A DNA stretch of 64,000 bases, from assembly GCF_002864045.1 (NCBI RefSeq), contig NZ_PJPV01000136.1, forward strand, positions 1 through 64,000. Direction: 5' to 3'. Made by a program: the position numbers and the translations under genes. The stretch is from Endozoicomonas acroporae (GTDB lineage: Bacteria > Pseudomonadota > Gammaproteobacteria > Pseudomonadales > Endozoicomonadaceae). This document shows positions 33,588 to 42,878 of the stretch, in pieces; positions within the stretch are counted from its first letter, which is position 1, and every line of letters starts with the position of its first letter. The notes below the pieces were generated by a model that saw nothing but the letters and a program-made list of their open reading frames with translations, ran no database searches and had not been told where the DNA came from.

Positions 33588-34025
33588 GTGAAATCACGAG
33601 GTGACCGGTCAGTGAACGGTGTTTCCGGAGGTATCGTATATCCACAGGCTGCTCAACCCAACGGGGTCAACGAATTTGCGTCTGGCTCACCTGAAGATCC
33701 AGCTAGCCTGGCTGCGAGAGTGTCGGCATTTGGACGGCGTTGTTGTCTGAATTCTACTGTCGGGTTATTGGGTGGATATGTTCTGCTGGTTGGTGGTGGT
33801 GTAGGCGGTGGTTTTCTCTATTCCCATTCCCGGGGGCTGGAGGCGAATGAGGTTGATACACAGGTTAATGTCATCTACGGTGCCCTGACCGGTTTAATGG
33901 TCTATGCCGCAGGAGTGTGTTGTGTATATGCCTGTAAAAAGGCTATCGGTGCAAGGTCTGTTGAGTCTGTTCAGGAACCTTTACCGCTGACGCTGATGGA
34001 TCAAAATGGCTCTCGCAGCAGTTGA
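33588..34025 (+). CDS. Small two-helix membrane protein of unknown function
   Basis: 145 residues from GTG 33588. Two hydrophobic segments: about 57-79 (TVGLLGGYVLLVGGGVGGGF) and 94-115 (VIYGALTGLMVYAAGVCCVY), separated by a short polar loop and flanked by soluble tails. Glycine-rich helices and a vicinal CC pair. No family recognised. Its place between F-box-like and macro-domain genes suggests it belongs to the same locus; a role as an effector inserted in host membranes is speculation. 34,026-34,330 holds no gene I can support. Confidence 0.5.
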   Translation: MKSRGDRSVNGVSGGIVYPQAAQPNGVNEFASGSPEDPASLAARVSAFGRRCCLNSTVGLLGGYVLLVGGGVGGGFLYSHSRGLEANEVDTQVNVIYGALTGLMVYAAGVCCVYACKKAIGARSVESVQEPLPLTLMDQNGSRSS

Positions 34026-34330
34026 TACACAGGCCATTTTCAGAAACGGAGCTGAGGTGTGAAGACACCACCCTTCGACTCCGCTTGTGGTGGAGGATAT
34101 GGTCTTAGTGCGTGCCTGCCCGGTTTGTGGTGAACCCACGTCTTGTTCTCCCTGTTTCTGGCCAGCATGTCAATGTTGCAGAAAGCTAAAGGAGTCGCGT
34201 GAGAGAAAACGCTTGCTAATTTTGGAACTATATTGCCGATTTTCAGTCTAATTCGATTATTGGGGCTACATTTGCCTTTATTTGATTGCACAAATAGATA
34301 TCAATTTCACGATAATTTAAGGAGGCTGAA

Positions 34331-36754
34331 ATGGAAGGTGCCATTGGAACATTCTGTGATCGGGTATTGAGACACGGTCCTCTTAATATGGAGGAATGTG
34401 GTATTAATGAAGAATTGAAACAGCCGGTCTTTGGGCGAGCGGTTCGTAAAATTGATAATGATTGCCTGCTTAAACAACTGGAAAAGTATCCATCCCTTAG
34501 GCATATAGTTGGCAAAAGTGTTGTCCAACCAAAGGATGTGTCACAACATTATTTCAATCTGGTTAATGAGACTGAACAAACATTGCCTGGCAAGGTAACA
34601 CTGGTTACTTGTAATGAGGGATTATTGACATGGGTAAAGCGTAAAGATGACATTGTCTCCTATGGGATAGTTAACTCTGTGGACGCGAACATGCAATTTC
34701 ATAGAGGTATTGCAAAGGTTATCAAAGAAAGTTTTGGTGGCAACAATAGTAACTATGTTCAGGTGTCTCAGCAGCCCGGGAATCTTATCAGACACGGTGA
34801 ATGTTTTACTTATGACTGTACTCGTGGCCACAAACCACCTGAATTCAAAAATTGCCGGACAGTTCACAATGTGTTGGTTCCTTTAGCGAATGATGGGAAG
34901 TTTGCAGAAAAGCTTGAAAAAACGTTTTTTGAGTTATTTAAAGCGGCTGAAACCAATCAACTACGTCGGATTTACTGCCCTCTGCTCAGCTGTGGTCTTG
35001 CGGGTGGCACAGGAAAAGATTTGGCAGAAGCGATTTCGAAAGCCAAAAAAAAATTTGAATCAACAGGCAGGCAAGCACCACGACTGATTCTGGTGGGCAG
35101 GTCTTCTGAAGCCAGTGACCGGGCCGCTTGCCAAGACTTTGCCAGTCGCTGGGATGTGCTGGCTCAACGCAATTCTGCAACAGGTTCACCGAGTGTAACA
35201 ACGCCCGCTGCAATGGGCAGCTCCGGGGCTGTGGCCACGGCAATTAACACGACAGCAAGCACAAGCCGTGCTGACAGTGCATCGACAGAGCTGATTCCTA
35301 AACAGCTGGTGATAGCAATGCACCCTGATAAGGGCATGTTTGGTTGTGCCAGAGAACTCTCGAGACAAGGAAAACCATTCGATCTGGTCAATGCTGCAAA
35401 TAGTGAAATGAAACATACTGGCGGTATCGCAGGACAATTTGCACATGATCTTGGCGCTCAATTTAACCACGATACCAGTATTCATAAGGTTGGAACTGGC
35501 GAGTGTTATACCACCGGGCCCTATGGATATGCCACTGATTCCACCCGTGGTTTGCGCCATTGCCAGCATATTCATAACGTGGTTGCCCCAAATAAGAAAG
35601 ATTATGATTTTAGTGTTAACAGTTCTGGTGCAGGGGTAAAAAAATATCAGCACGATTTCACCAATGCTTTTGTTTCACTGCTCCTTGGAGCCAGTAACAA
35701 TGGCAGCAATACCATTGTCAGTTGTTTTATAGGCTGTGCTATTTTTGGTGGTAGTGGTAAGGATATGGCCCGGGCGCTCCATGCGGCTTATCAGGATCCT
35801 CGTATACAGAAATTACCAACAGTACCCAAGTTAATACTCGTGGGTTGGGATAATAGAAATAATAAGGATAAGGAAGTACACGACGAGTTTATTCGAGTTT
35901 TCAAGAGCCTGAACGCGGCTGATCCGGTACATTTACCCTCGGGGATAACACCTGTCGGTACCCACCCGGCAGGTGTTTCAGGCACTATGCTTGCTGTAGG
36001 ACATGGTGCAATCCCTAAGAAAACCGCCTCTTATTTCCAGGCAGCTCAATCGGGAACTGCCAGATCTGAACCAGCAGTTCCCTCCAGGTCAAGGCCTCAA
36101 TCCCGGGTTTCAACGCCAGCCGATTCGCCCATACCAGAAGACTTTGCCAGACTGTTTAGTCGTCCAGATGGGGTACTTGGCTTTGCTCAGCAAAAGTATG
36201 GCGATCGTAGTTCATTCTCACTGGTAAATGCCGTGCAGAGACCTGGTAATGTGCTGAATACTGAGGTGGCGCTCTACGGGGGGGCCAGAGGTGGGTATAT
36301 CGAGCATATGATCATGGATGGCGGTCAGGCTACCTTTAATAGCAAGGGATACTATCAATGTCAGGCATGGCTTTATAAAAAGACTGCAGGCTTTAAAGGC
36401 TGCCAGAAAATTCATTCGGTGCTCTTTCCAAAAATAACGGATATAAGTGGGTTTTCGCAGCAGCTGATAACGTTAATCATCAACGCTGCTCCGGGAGAAA
36501 GGCTGGTGTTCCCACTGTATGAGCTTGGAGGGGCTACAGATAGTGAACTCAAAGCTGTTCTGAAGCAGGTTTATTCAGATCCTCAGGTATCATCAATGGC
36601 CAGGCGAAGGGTGCTGCCAAAACTCTATTTTGTCGGTAAAAAAGACGAGGCATCGTTGATGCCGGGTGATGCTATTGCACAAACGACAACGGGTTCGGAC
36701 AGAAGCCATTCAGGGAACAGGCGTTCCTTATCGCACGAGCTTGATCCAGACTGA
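34331..36754 (+). CDS. Triple macro-domain protein (putative ADP-ribose-binding effector)
   Basis: 807 residues, AAGGAGG 6 bases before ATG. Three related domains: about 88-258 (YGIVNSVDANMQFHRGIAKVI, CPLLSCGLAGGTGKDLAEAI), about 323-510 (DLVNAANSEMKHTGGIAGQF, CFIGCAIFGGSGKDMARAL) and about 603-772 (FSLVNAVQRPGN, then ELGGATDSEL), joined by low-complexity Ser/Thr/Ala linkers (281-320, 555-600). The middle one keeps the VNAAN...GGIAG signature of macro domains that bind or hydrolyse ADP-ribose; the first is partly changed and the third is degenerate. Triple macro arrays are known from vertebrate PARP14-type proteins. Cytoplasmic by sequence; secretion and targets are inference. Confidence 0.8.
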   Translation: MEGAIGTFCDRVLRHGPLNMEECGINEELKQPVFGRAVRKIDNDCLLKQLEKYPSLRHIVGKSVVQPKDVSQHYFNLVNETEQTLPGKVTLVTCNEGLLTWVKRKDDIVSYGIVNSVDANMQFHRGIAKVIKESFGGNNSNYVQVSQQPGNLIRHGECFTYDCTRGHKPPEFKNCRTVHNVLVPLANDGKFAEKLEKTFFELFKAAETNQLRRIYCPLLSCGLAGGTGKDLAEAISKAKKKFESTGRQAPRLILVGRSSEASDRAACQDFASRWDVLAQRNSATGSPSVTTPAAMGSSGAVATAINTTASTSRADSASTELIPKQLVIAMHPDKGMFGCARELSRQGKPFDLVNAANSEMKHTGGIAGQFAHDLGAQFNHDTSIHKVGTGECYTTGPYGYATDSTRGLRHCQHIHNVVAPNKKDYDFSVNSSGAGVKKYQHDFTNAFVSLLLGASNNGSNTIVSCFIGCAIFGGSGKDMARALHAAYQDPRIQKLPTVPKLILVGWDNRNNKDKEVHDEFIRVFKSLNAADPVHLPSGITPVGTHPAGVSGTMLAVGHGAIPKKTASYFQAAQSGTARSEPAVPSRSRPQSRVSTPADSPIPEDFARLFSRPDGVLGFAQQKYGDRSSFSLVNAVQRPGNVLNTEVALYGGARGGYIEHMIMDGGQATFNSKGYYQCQAWLYKKTAGFKGCQKIHSVLFPKITDISGFSQQLITLIINAAPGERLVFPLYELGGATDSELKAVLKQVYSDPQVSSMARRRVLPKLYFVGKKDEASLMPGDAIAQTTTGSDRSHSGNRRSLSHELDPD

Positions 36755-36850
36755 GGTCTCAGGCTTTTGGAGTGAGGACGTCAAGTAGAAATGCATGTCG
36801 TGACAATCCCGGAGCATCCGGGTCTGGTAAAAGTTGAGGAAAAAATTAAA

Positions 36851-36871
36851 AAGCCGGAGTAGATCCGGCTT
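36851..36871 (-). terminator. Terminator after potI
   Basis: AAGCCGGA GTAGA TCCGGCTT; on the minus strand the stem is followed by TTTTTAATTTTTT, a classic rho-independent terminator 13 bases past the potI stop. Confidence 0.85.
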
Positions 36872-36883
36872 CTGATTATCATG

Positions 36884-37765
36884 CTAACTGGTGCCAAACC
36901 TTTCCAGGCTGGCCCTTCTTTCCCTTTCTGAGCGGCGCATAAACCACCAGCCAAACAGGGCTGCCAGAGAGACCACCAGAATAATCAGCGTCGCCATGGC
37001 GTTAATTTTTGGTGAGATCCCCAGGCGCACCGAAGAAAATACCACCATTGGCAGAGTGGTCGAGCCCGGGCCGGAGACAAAGCTGGCAATCACCAGATCA
37101 TCCAGAGACAGGGTGAACGCCAGTAACCAGCCAGCGGCTAACGATGGGGCAATGGTCGGAATCGTGACCAGAAAGAACGTCCGCAGTGGTGTTGCACCGA
37201 GATCCATCGCCGCCTCTTCAATCGAGCGATCCACCTCCCGCAACCTGGCGCTAACGACAACAGCCACATAAGCGGTGGAGAAGGTGACGTGGGCGATCCA
37301 GATGGTCAGCATGCCTCGTTCCATGGGCCAGCCGATCAGGTCGGCCATGGTGACAAACAGCAGCAGCAGCGACAGTCCGGTAATCACATCGGGCATCACC
37401 AGGGGAGCCGTCAACATGCTGTTGAAGGGGGTTCTGCCACGGAATTTGCCAAAGCGGTCAAGGGCAAAGGCCGACACCGTGCCCAGAATGACCGCCATGG
37501 ACGCGTTATAGAAAGCAATTCTCAGGCTGATCCATACCGCGCCCATCAGTTGTTCATCCTGAAACAGCTCCACGTACCATTTGGTTGAGAAGCCGGCCCA
37601 GACAGTCACCAGTCGTGAAGCGTTAAAGGAGTAAAACACAAGGATCAACATGGGCAGATAGAGGAAGATCAGCCCAAGTATCAGCATGATGCTGGAAAAG
37701 CCCGGTGTTTTGATTCTTCCCAGGCTGCTTGTGCGTTCAGTTCCTGTTTCTGTAGAAAGCGTCAT
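36884..37765 (-). CDS. potI: Polyamine ABC transporter permease PotI
   Basis: Inner-membrane permease of a putrescine/spermidine importer. 293 residues from ATG 37765; earlier in-frame codons lie within potH. Six helices expected, with the first at about LILGLIFLYLPMLILVFYSF. The EAA loop that contacts the ATPase is EEAAMDLGATPLRTFFLVTIP, about two-thirds of the way along. The start overlaps the potH stop by one base (TAATG), so translation is coupled. Intact. The potFGHI system normally takes putrescine. Confidence 0.93.
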   Translation of the reverse strand: MTLSTETGTERTSSLGRIKTPGFSSIMLILGLIFLYLPMLILVFYSFNASRLVTVWAGFSTKWYVELFQDEQLMGAVWISLRIAFYNASMAVILGTVSAFALDRFGKFRGRTPFNSMLTAPLVMPDVITGLSLLLLFVTMADLIGWPMERGMLTIWIAHVTFSTAYVAVVVSARLREVDRSIEEAAMDLGATPLRTFFLVTIPTIAPSLAAGWLLAFTLSLDDLVIASFVSGPGSTTLPMVVFSSVRLGISPKINAMATLIILVVSLAALFGWWFMRRSERERRASLERFGTS

Positions 37766-38709
37766 TACAGGCTGGCCTCCAATTGCTTCGCCTGCTGGCG
37801 ATTGAAGAAGGCGATGGGCAGACACAGGATCAACAGCATGATCATGGCCAGGGCACTGGCCAGCGGCCAGTCACGGTTGTTGAAAAACTCCTGCCAGAGC
37901 ACTTTACCGATCATCAGGCTCTCAGGCCCACCCAGCAGCTCAGGAATCACGTATTCACCCACGGCAGGGATAAAGACCAGCATACAGCCTGCGATAATGC
38001 CACCCATGGACAGTGGCAGTGTAACCCTGAAAAAGGTTTCCCATGGACGACAGCCCAGATCGTTGGCCGCCTCCAGCAGTGATTTGTCCAGCTGGGTCAG
38101 GTTGGCATAGATAGGGAGCACCATAAAGGGCAGATAGGCATAAACGATGCCTATATAAACGGCGATGTTGGTGTTCAGGATCTGCAGGGGCTGGTCAATC
38201 AGGCCACACCACATCAGCAGGTTGTTCAATAACCCGTTATTTTTCAGTATTCCCATCCAGGCGTATATGCGGATCAGGAATGAAGTCCATGATGGCAGTA
38301 GCACCAGCATGAGCAGGAAACTTTGTTTTCTTCCCGGTGCCTGAGCCATGGCGTAGGCCATGGGATAGCCCAGCAGAAGGCAGAAAAAGGTAGCGACCAG
38401 GGCCAGCCGGATCGAGGTCAGATAGGCCTGCAGGTACATCTCGTCCTCGGCCAGGAACAGGTAGTTGCCCAGATTTAAATTCAGTGTCAGTACTTCATCA
38501 AAGTACTCAAAGATGGCCGAATAGGGCGGAATGGCAATTTCTGCCGATGAAAAGCTGATCTTGACCACAATCAGGAAGGGGACAAGAAAGAACAGCAGTA
38601 GCCAGAGATAGGGGACGCCAAGAACGAGGCGACGTCCCCACAGCTCCCTTAAGGCGTTTAGCCTCTCTGGACCCCACGCGGAGGCACCTTTTGTTAACAG
38701 GTTGGACAT
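37765..38709 (-). CDS. potH: Polyamine ABC transporter permease PotH
   Basis: Partner permease of PotI. About 314 residues from ATG 38709 (MSNLLTKG), preferred because GTGGA sits 7 bases upstream; GTG 38721 is possible. Signature YLWLLLFFLVPFLIVVKISF for the first helix, a large periplasmic loop, and the EAA motif EAANDLGCRPWETFFRVTLP. Separated from potG by 156 bases containing a small hairpin (38783-38798), which could attenuate or stabilise the transcript. Confidence 0.93.
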   Translation of the reverse strand: MSNLLTKGASAWGPERLNALRELWGRRLVLGVPYLWLLLFFLVPFLIVVKISFSSAEIAIPPYSAIFEYFDEVLTLNLNLGNYLFLAEDEMYLQAYLTSIRLALVATFFCLLLGYPMAYAMAQAPGRKQSFLLMLVLLPSWTSFLIRIYAWMGILKNNGLLNNLLMWCGLIDQPLQILNTNIAVYIGIVYAYLPFMVLPIYANLTQLDKSLLEAANDLGCRPWETFFRVTLPLSMGGIIAGCMLVFIPAVGEYVIPELLGGPESLMIGKVLWQEFFNNRDWPLASALAMIMLLILCLPIAFFNRQQAKQLEASL

Positions 38710-38865
38710 GACAGATTCCACAAAATATCCGTTACCAGTGGCTTACATGTACGGCGGTAAGCCTGAATAGTTTACGAAATAGAAAGCCTTCGGCTTTTAG
38801 CCAGGGGAAAGCCTTCAGACTGTTCTTAAACACGAAAAATATTGAATAAGGTTAGCGGTGATTGA

Positions 38866-40035
38866 TCAGCTATTCAGGACGACACCACTGTCATCATCCC
38901 AGCTGATATAGACTTCATCACCCCAGGTCGGGTTGTCGGCGGTCCGGATCACATTCGCCATGTTGGACTGTACCATCATGCCCGACGGAAGCCGGATATG
39001 ATAAACCGAATGTCCACCCAGATAGGCAATGTCGTGCACCACACCCTTACTCCAGTTGTAGTTCCCTTCCGGCTGCTCCCGGGTCACCATGGTTTTTTCA
39101 GGCCGCACGGCAATCCAGACTTTGCGGTCTTCCAGTGGTGCCATGATACCGTGGCCAATGTAGATCGGCTGTTGCACCTGGTGCGATTGGATGATGACGT
39201 AACCCGCTTCTTCTTCGGTGATTTCTCCTTCAAACATATTGACGGAGCCAATGAATTCGGCGGTCATGCGGCTGTTGGGGTTTTCGTAGATATCGATAGG
39301 GGTACCCACCTGAACAATCCAGCCAGCATCCATAATGCCGATACGCTCGGCCATGGTCATCGCCTCTTCCTGATCATGGGTCACCATAATGCAGGTAACC
39401 CCCACCTCTTCGATGATATCCACAACCTCAAGCTGCATGCGGCTGCGCAGCTTCTTATCCAGCGCACCCATGGGCTCATCCAGCAACAGCAATTTTGGTC
39501 GCTTTGCCAGGCTTCTCGCCAGGGCCACACGCTGGCGCTGGCCGCCGGAAAGCTGATGGGGTTTACGGCGGGCATACTTTTGCATATGCACCAGTGTCAG
39601 CATCTCCTCAACACGCTGGGCAATGATGTCTTTGGGCAGGCGGTCCTGCTTTAATCCAAATGCCACATTTTGCTCCACGGTCATGTGGGGGAACAGGGCA
39701 TAGGACTGAAACATCATATTGATGGGGCGCAGATACGGTGGCAGGTGAGTAATATTCTGGCCATCCAGGTAAATTTTGCCCTCAGACGGTGTTTCAAAGC
39801 CCGCCAGCATCCGAAGTAATGTGGATTTTCCAGATCCGGAGCCACCCAGCAGTGCGAAAATCTCACCCTTTTTAATATTCAGACTGACATTATCAACAGC
39901 GATAACGTCATCGAACTTTTTGGTGACCTGGTTGATTTTGACCAGGATCTCATTGCCTGAGCGACTTTTTGTCGCAGCTGTCGAAAGCGTCGACGGCGTT
40001 GGGGAATGTTTCGGGGAGGCAGATGCTGTACTCAT
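38866..40035 (-). CDS. potG: Polyamine ABC transporter ATPase PotG
   Basis: 389 residues. ATPase motifs: Walker A GGSGSGKSTLLRML, Q-loop FQSYALFPHMTVEQNVAF, signature LSGGQRQRVALARSL, Walker B LLLLDEPMGALD and the switch VTHDQEEAMTMA. A C-terminal TOBE regulatory domain follows (VWIAVRPEKTMV). It powers PotH/PotI. The substrate-binding PotF gene that normally precedes it is absent; 40,036-40,479 holds no gene, only an ACCTCCC/GGGAGGT palindrome near 40,310. So PotF must be elsewhere or missing. Confidence 0.94.
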   Translation of the reverse strand: MSTASASPKHSPTPSTLSTAATKSRSGNEILVKINQVTKKFDDVIAVDNVSLNIKKGEIFALLGGSGSGKSTLLRMLAGFETPSEGKIYLDGQNITHLPPYLRPINMMFQSYALFPHMTVEQNVAFGLKQDRLPKDIIAQRVEEMLTLVHMQKYARRKPHQLSGGQRQRVALARSLAKRPKLLLLDEPMGALDKKLRSRMQLEVVDIIEEVGVTCIMVTHDQEEAMTMAERIGIMDAGWIVQVGTPIDIYENPNSRMTAEFIGSVNMFEGEITEEEAGYVIIQSHQVQQPIYIGHGIMAPLEDRKVWIAVRPEKTMVTREQPEGNYNWSKGVVHDIAYLGGHSVYHIRLPSGMMVQSNMANVIRTADNPTWGDEVYISWDDDSGVVLNS

Positions 40036-40479
40036 CTAAAATTTTCTCCAGCCCGGAGTATAAAGAACAGGGTAGAACCCGGTGAGTGTGCTTTAATAGG
40101 CTCTGTTGGCATAAGTTTATCGTTAGAAACTCAGGTTCGCTTGTGGCGATTATCGTTTCTTTGCTTATGAAAAGAGCCTTCAAACCCTCAAGGAAGTGAA
40201 AAGCCCGCGCATTGTCCATAAAAATGCAGGGATTGAAAATGATTTTGCGATAAACCCTGATGGAGGATATTAGTAATCCTCACTTGCAGATTCATCATTG
40301 GTACCCTAACCTCCCTCTGCTGGAGGGGAGGTGATTTACCCATTAGATATTAGAATAACGGTTGTCTTAATCAGGATCTGTCCTAAAAAAGATGAATACA
40401 AAGCTCACTAATCCCAAATGCTATTGTGTTCCACTTTTCCTGGTGCCTGAACACGCATTGTCAATAAACGACTGAAATC

Positions 40480-40968
40480 ATGAGAAGCCGAAAAGAAGTT
40501 GTTCGCCAGTTGGATCGTATCGATCGTAATATTCTCCGTACCCTGCAAGAGCAAGGGCGCATATCGTATGTAGAGCTGGCGGATAAGGTCGGGCTGAGTA
40601 CGACGCCGTGTATGGAACGGGTCAAGCGCCTGGAAAGGGAAGGCATTATCCAGGGCTATTCTGCACGCCTGAACCCGAAGTATCTTCAGGCAGGGCTTCT
40701 TGTGTTTGTGGAAATCAGCCTCTATGCCAAATCCGCTGATATCTTTGATGACTTCCGCAAAGCGGTCATCAAGCTGCCAAACGTGCTGGAGTGCCATCTG
40801 GTCTCTGGTCACTTCGACTATCTGGTCAAAGCCAGGATTTCAGAGATGGCCTCTTACCGCGAGTTGTTAGGGGATATTCTTCTGAAGTTGCCAGGGGTCA
40901 GGGAGTCCAAGAGCTATATCGTGATGGAAGAACTCAAGGAAACGCTCAGCCTGCCAATCGCAGATTAA
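40480..40968 (+). CDS. Lrp-family transcriptional regulator
   Basis: 162 residues. HTH domain: DRIDRNILRTLQEQGRISYV, ELADKVGLSTTPCMERVKRL. RAM ligand-sensing domain: LLVFVEISLY, ECHLVSGHFDYLVKARISEM, GVRESKSYIVMEELK. Closest in layout to leucine-responsive Lrp. It starts at ATG 40480 and diverges from potG, about 440 bases away. It could respond to leucine or alanine and might regulate pot or the nearby branched-chain amino-acid cluster; that is inference. Confidence 0.9.
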   Translation: MRSRKEVVRQLDRIDRNILRTLQEQGRISYVELADKVGLSTTPCMERVKRLEREGIIQGYSARLNPKYLQAGLLVFVEISLYAKSADIFDDFRKAVIKLPNVLECHLVSGHFDYLVKARISEMASYRELLGDILLKLPGVRESKSYIVMEELKETLSLPIAD

Positions 40969-41022
40969 CCGTTACCTGGCTTGTTAAAGGTTGTTTGTGA
41001 GTGTTTACTCCTGTTCTGATCG

Positions 41023-41053
41023 GCTTCAGAAAGGTATTTAACCTTCCTGAAGC
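41023..41053. terminator. Hairpin between convergent Lrp-type and PilZ genes
   Basis: GCTTCAGAAAGGT / ACCTTCCTGAAGC, a 13-bp stem with one mismatch and a 5-base loop. It overlaps the PilZ stop codon and could end both transcripts, although no T-tract follows. Confidence 0.5.
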
Positions 41054-41421
41054 TCACCTGCTACCTGATAATCCCTTATGTAGTAGTTCAATGCGACTTC
41101 GTCCTGGTCTTCGATACTGCGTAAAACAAAACCTGCGGCGAAATCAGCCTGTTCACTGACGGTTTGACACCAGACGCACTCGGCACTCATGGACACTCGA
41201 TAAGCACCTTCCTGAGGCCCTGGCAGGATCAGTGTGACATTCCGGGTTTCTGATGGCCTGACACCCCGATCGGTCAGGATGCTGAATCCTCCTTTTGAGA
41301 CATCTTCAAGAATGCCGATAGACAGACCGGTGTCGTTATCCAGTACTTCTGCGGTTTTTTCCAGTGTTTTTCTCGGAAATCGACGCTTTTCTTGTTGTAT
41401 TTGCGACATTTTGGCCTCCAT
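41038..41421 (-). CDS. PilZ-domain protein (cyclic-di-GMP receptor candidate)
   Basis: 127 residues, a single PilZ domain. The c-di-GMP contact motifs are present: RRFPRK (RxxxR) at about residues 13-18 and DVSKGGF (DxSxxG) at about 40-46. No other domain. PilZ proteins switch motility, exopolysaccharide or adhesion in response to c-di-GMP. The nearby 41,422-41,820 holds no gene I can support, only promoter-scale intergenic DNA. Confidence 0.9.
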   Translation of the reverse strand: MEAKMSQIQQEKRRFPRKTLEKTAEVLDNDTGLSIGILEDVSKGGFSILTDRGVRPSETRNVTLILPGPQEGAYRVSMSAECVWCQTVSEQADFAAGFVLRSIEDQDEVALNYYIRDYQVAGELQEG

Positions 41422-41820
41422 GGGCTAGAGGGAAGGAAGAACTAAGGTATCACCTTTTGTTTTCAAAATGCATCTTTTGCCTGATTTTGCCAAAACAGAT
41501 TTTCAGGAAACGTGCTTTATGGTTGGTGAGATTTTCAGTCAAATAGTTGATTTAAATAGCGGCCAATGGCGGCAGAGCATGACGTTTTCTAAAACTTATT
41601 GACTGTTGACAACAGGACTTAACTTCCTCTGTAATCGAATAAGGCGTTATCAGAAAGCCTGGTTGTTGATAGAACGTTAACCGCTGACTGTGATGAAAGT
41701 TCTAGCATACAAAACAACAATAAACAGCCACGTCTGCCAGCTTGCCCTAACCCCGGGATGCCGATAGACAGGGCACTAAACCAGAGCCTGCTGCTCTGCA
41801 ACATACGGAGGGATCCCGTC

Positions 41821-42867
41821 ATGTTCAGACAGATTGCCGAGGCACGAATCAACGATCTTCATTGCAAATTTGATGAAGAATCCGGCCTCAAATCCGTCAT
41901 CGCTATTCACAGTACCCGCAGAGGGCCAGCCCTCGGTGGATGTCGAATCATTCCTTATTCTTCCTCTGACGAAGCCATCACTGATGCCATTCGCCTTGCC
42001 CGTGGTATGAGCTACAAATCAGCACTGGCTGGCCTGGATCTCGGTGGCGGCAAAGCGGTCATTATGGAACCGGAAGGTGACTATGACCGAACAGCACTTT
42101 TCGAAGCGTTCGGGCGTTTTCTCAATGAGCTTGGCGGTCGTTATGCAACGGCTATGGACAGTGGCACAACGGTGGCGGATATGGACACCATTGCTACTCA
42201 GTCAGCCCATGTGACCTGTACTTCATCCGGTGGCAGTCCGGCACCTTTTACCGCTGAAGGGGTTTATTATGGCGTGCTTGCCTGCCTTAAAGCCCATCCC
42301 TCCCTGCCAGATAATCTGAAAGGTTTAAGGGTCGCTGTTCAGGGGCTGGGTAATGTTGGCTATGCCCTTTGTCAGCGACTGTTTAACGATGGGGCACAAT
42401 TGATTGTTGCCGATATCAATCAGGATCGTGTTGATCAGTGTGTCCGGGAGTTTGGTGCCAAAGTGGTTGCACCGGATGACATATATTCGGTGCCCTGCGA
42501 TCTGTTCAGCCCCTGTGGCCTTGGTGGCATCCTCAATAGCGACACCATTGGCAGGTTACAGTGTGCTGCTGTTGCCGGCTCAGCCAATAACCAGCTACTG
42601 ACGGAGGAAGACGGTATTGCCCTCTTCGACCGTGACATTCTCTTTGCCCCGGACTACCTGATTAATTCCGGTGGATTGATTTTTGTGGCCATGACTTACC
42701 TGCAAAGCAGTCAGAGTGATATGCACCATCGCCTGCGTGGCATTCATGACACCCTGTTAGAGATTTTCAGCCGACAGAATCAGGCCGGGTTACCCGCCAG
42801 TGTTATTGCTGACCAGATGGCAGAAGCCATTGTGCATGGTGATAACCCTTCACAGTTGACGGCATAG
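41821..42867 (+). CDS. Leucine/valine/phenylalanine dehydrogenase
   Basis: NAD-dependent oxidative deamination of branched-chain amino acids to 2-oxoacids. 348 residues from ATG 41821, which has GGAGGG upstream; the frame is open to 41758. The catalytic lysine is in DLGGGKAVIMEP near residue 78, the N-terminal site is RRGPALGGCRI, and the NAD fold has VQGLGNVGYALC and the basic-loop VADINQDR. It leads a cluster with the 2-oxoacid dehydrogenase E1 and E2 genes, which would oxidise its products. Specificity between Leu, Val and Phe cannot be told by sequence. Confidence 0.9.
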   Translation: MFRQIAEARINDLHCKFDEESGLKSVIAIHSTRRGPALGGCRIIPYSSSDEAITDAIRLARGMSYKSALAGLDLGGGKAVIMEPEGDYDRTALFEAFGRFLNELGGRYATAMDSGTTVADMDTIATQSAHVTCTSSGGSPAPFTAEGVYYGVLACLKAHPSLPDNLKGLRVAVQGLGNVGYALCQRLFNDGAQLIVADINQDRVDQCVREFGAKVVAPDDIYSVPCDLFSPCGLGGILNSDTIGRLQCAAVAGSANNQLLTEEDGIALFDRDILFAPDYLINSGGLIFVAMTYLQSSQSDMHHRLRGIHDTLLEIFSRQNQAGLPASVIADQMAEAIVHGDNPSQLTA

Positions 42868-42878
42868 GGAGAACAGAA

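Noticed and set aside
40295..40335. Rho-independent terminator or regulatory element upstream of potG
   Set aside because: ACCTCCC...GGGAGGT forms a stem but lacks a T-tract and is not adjacent to a stop codon; I cannot support a function.
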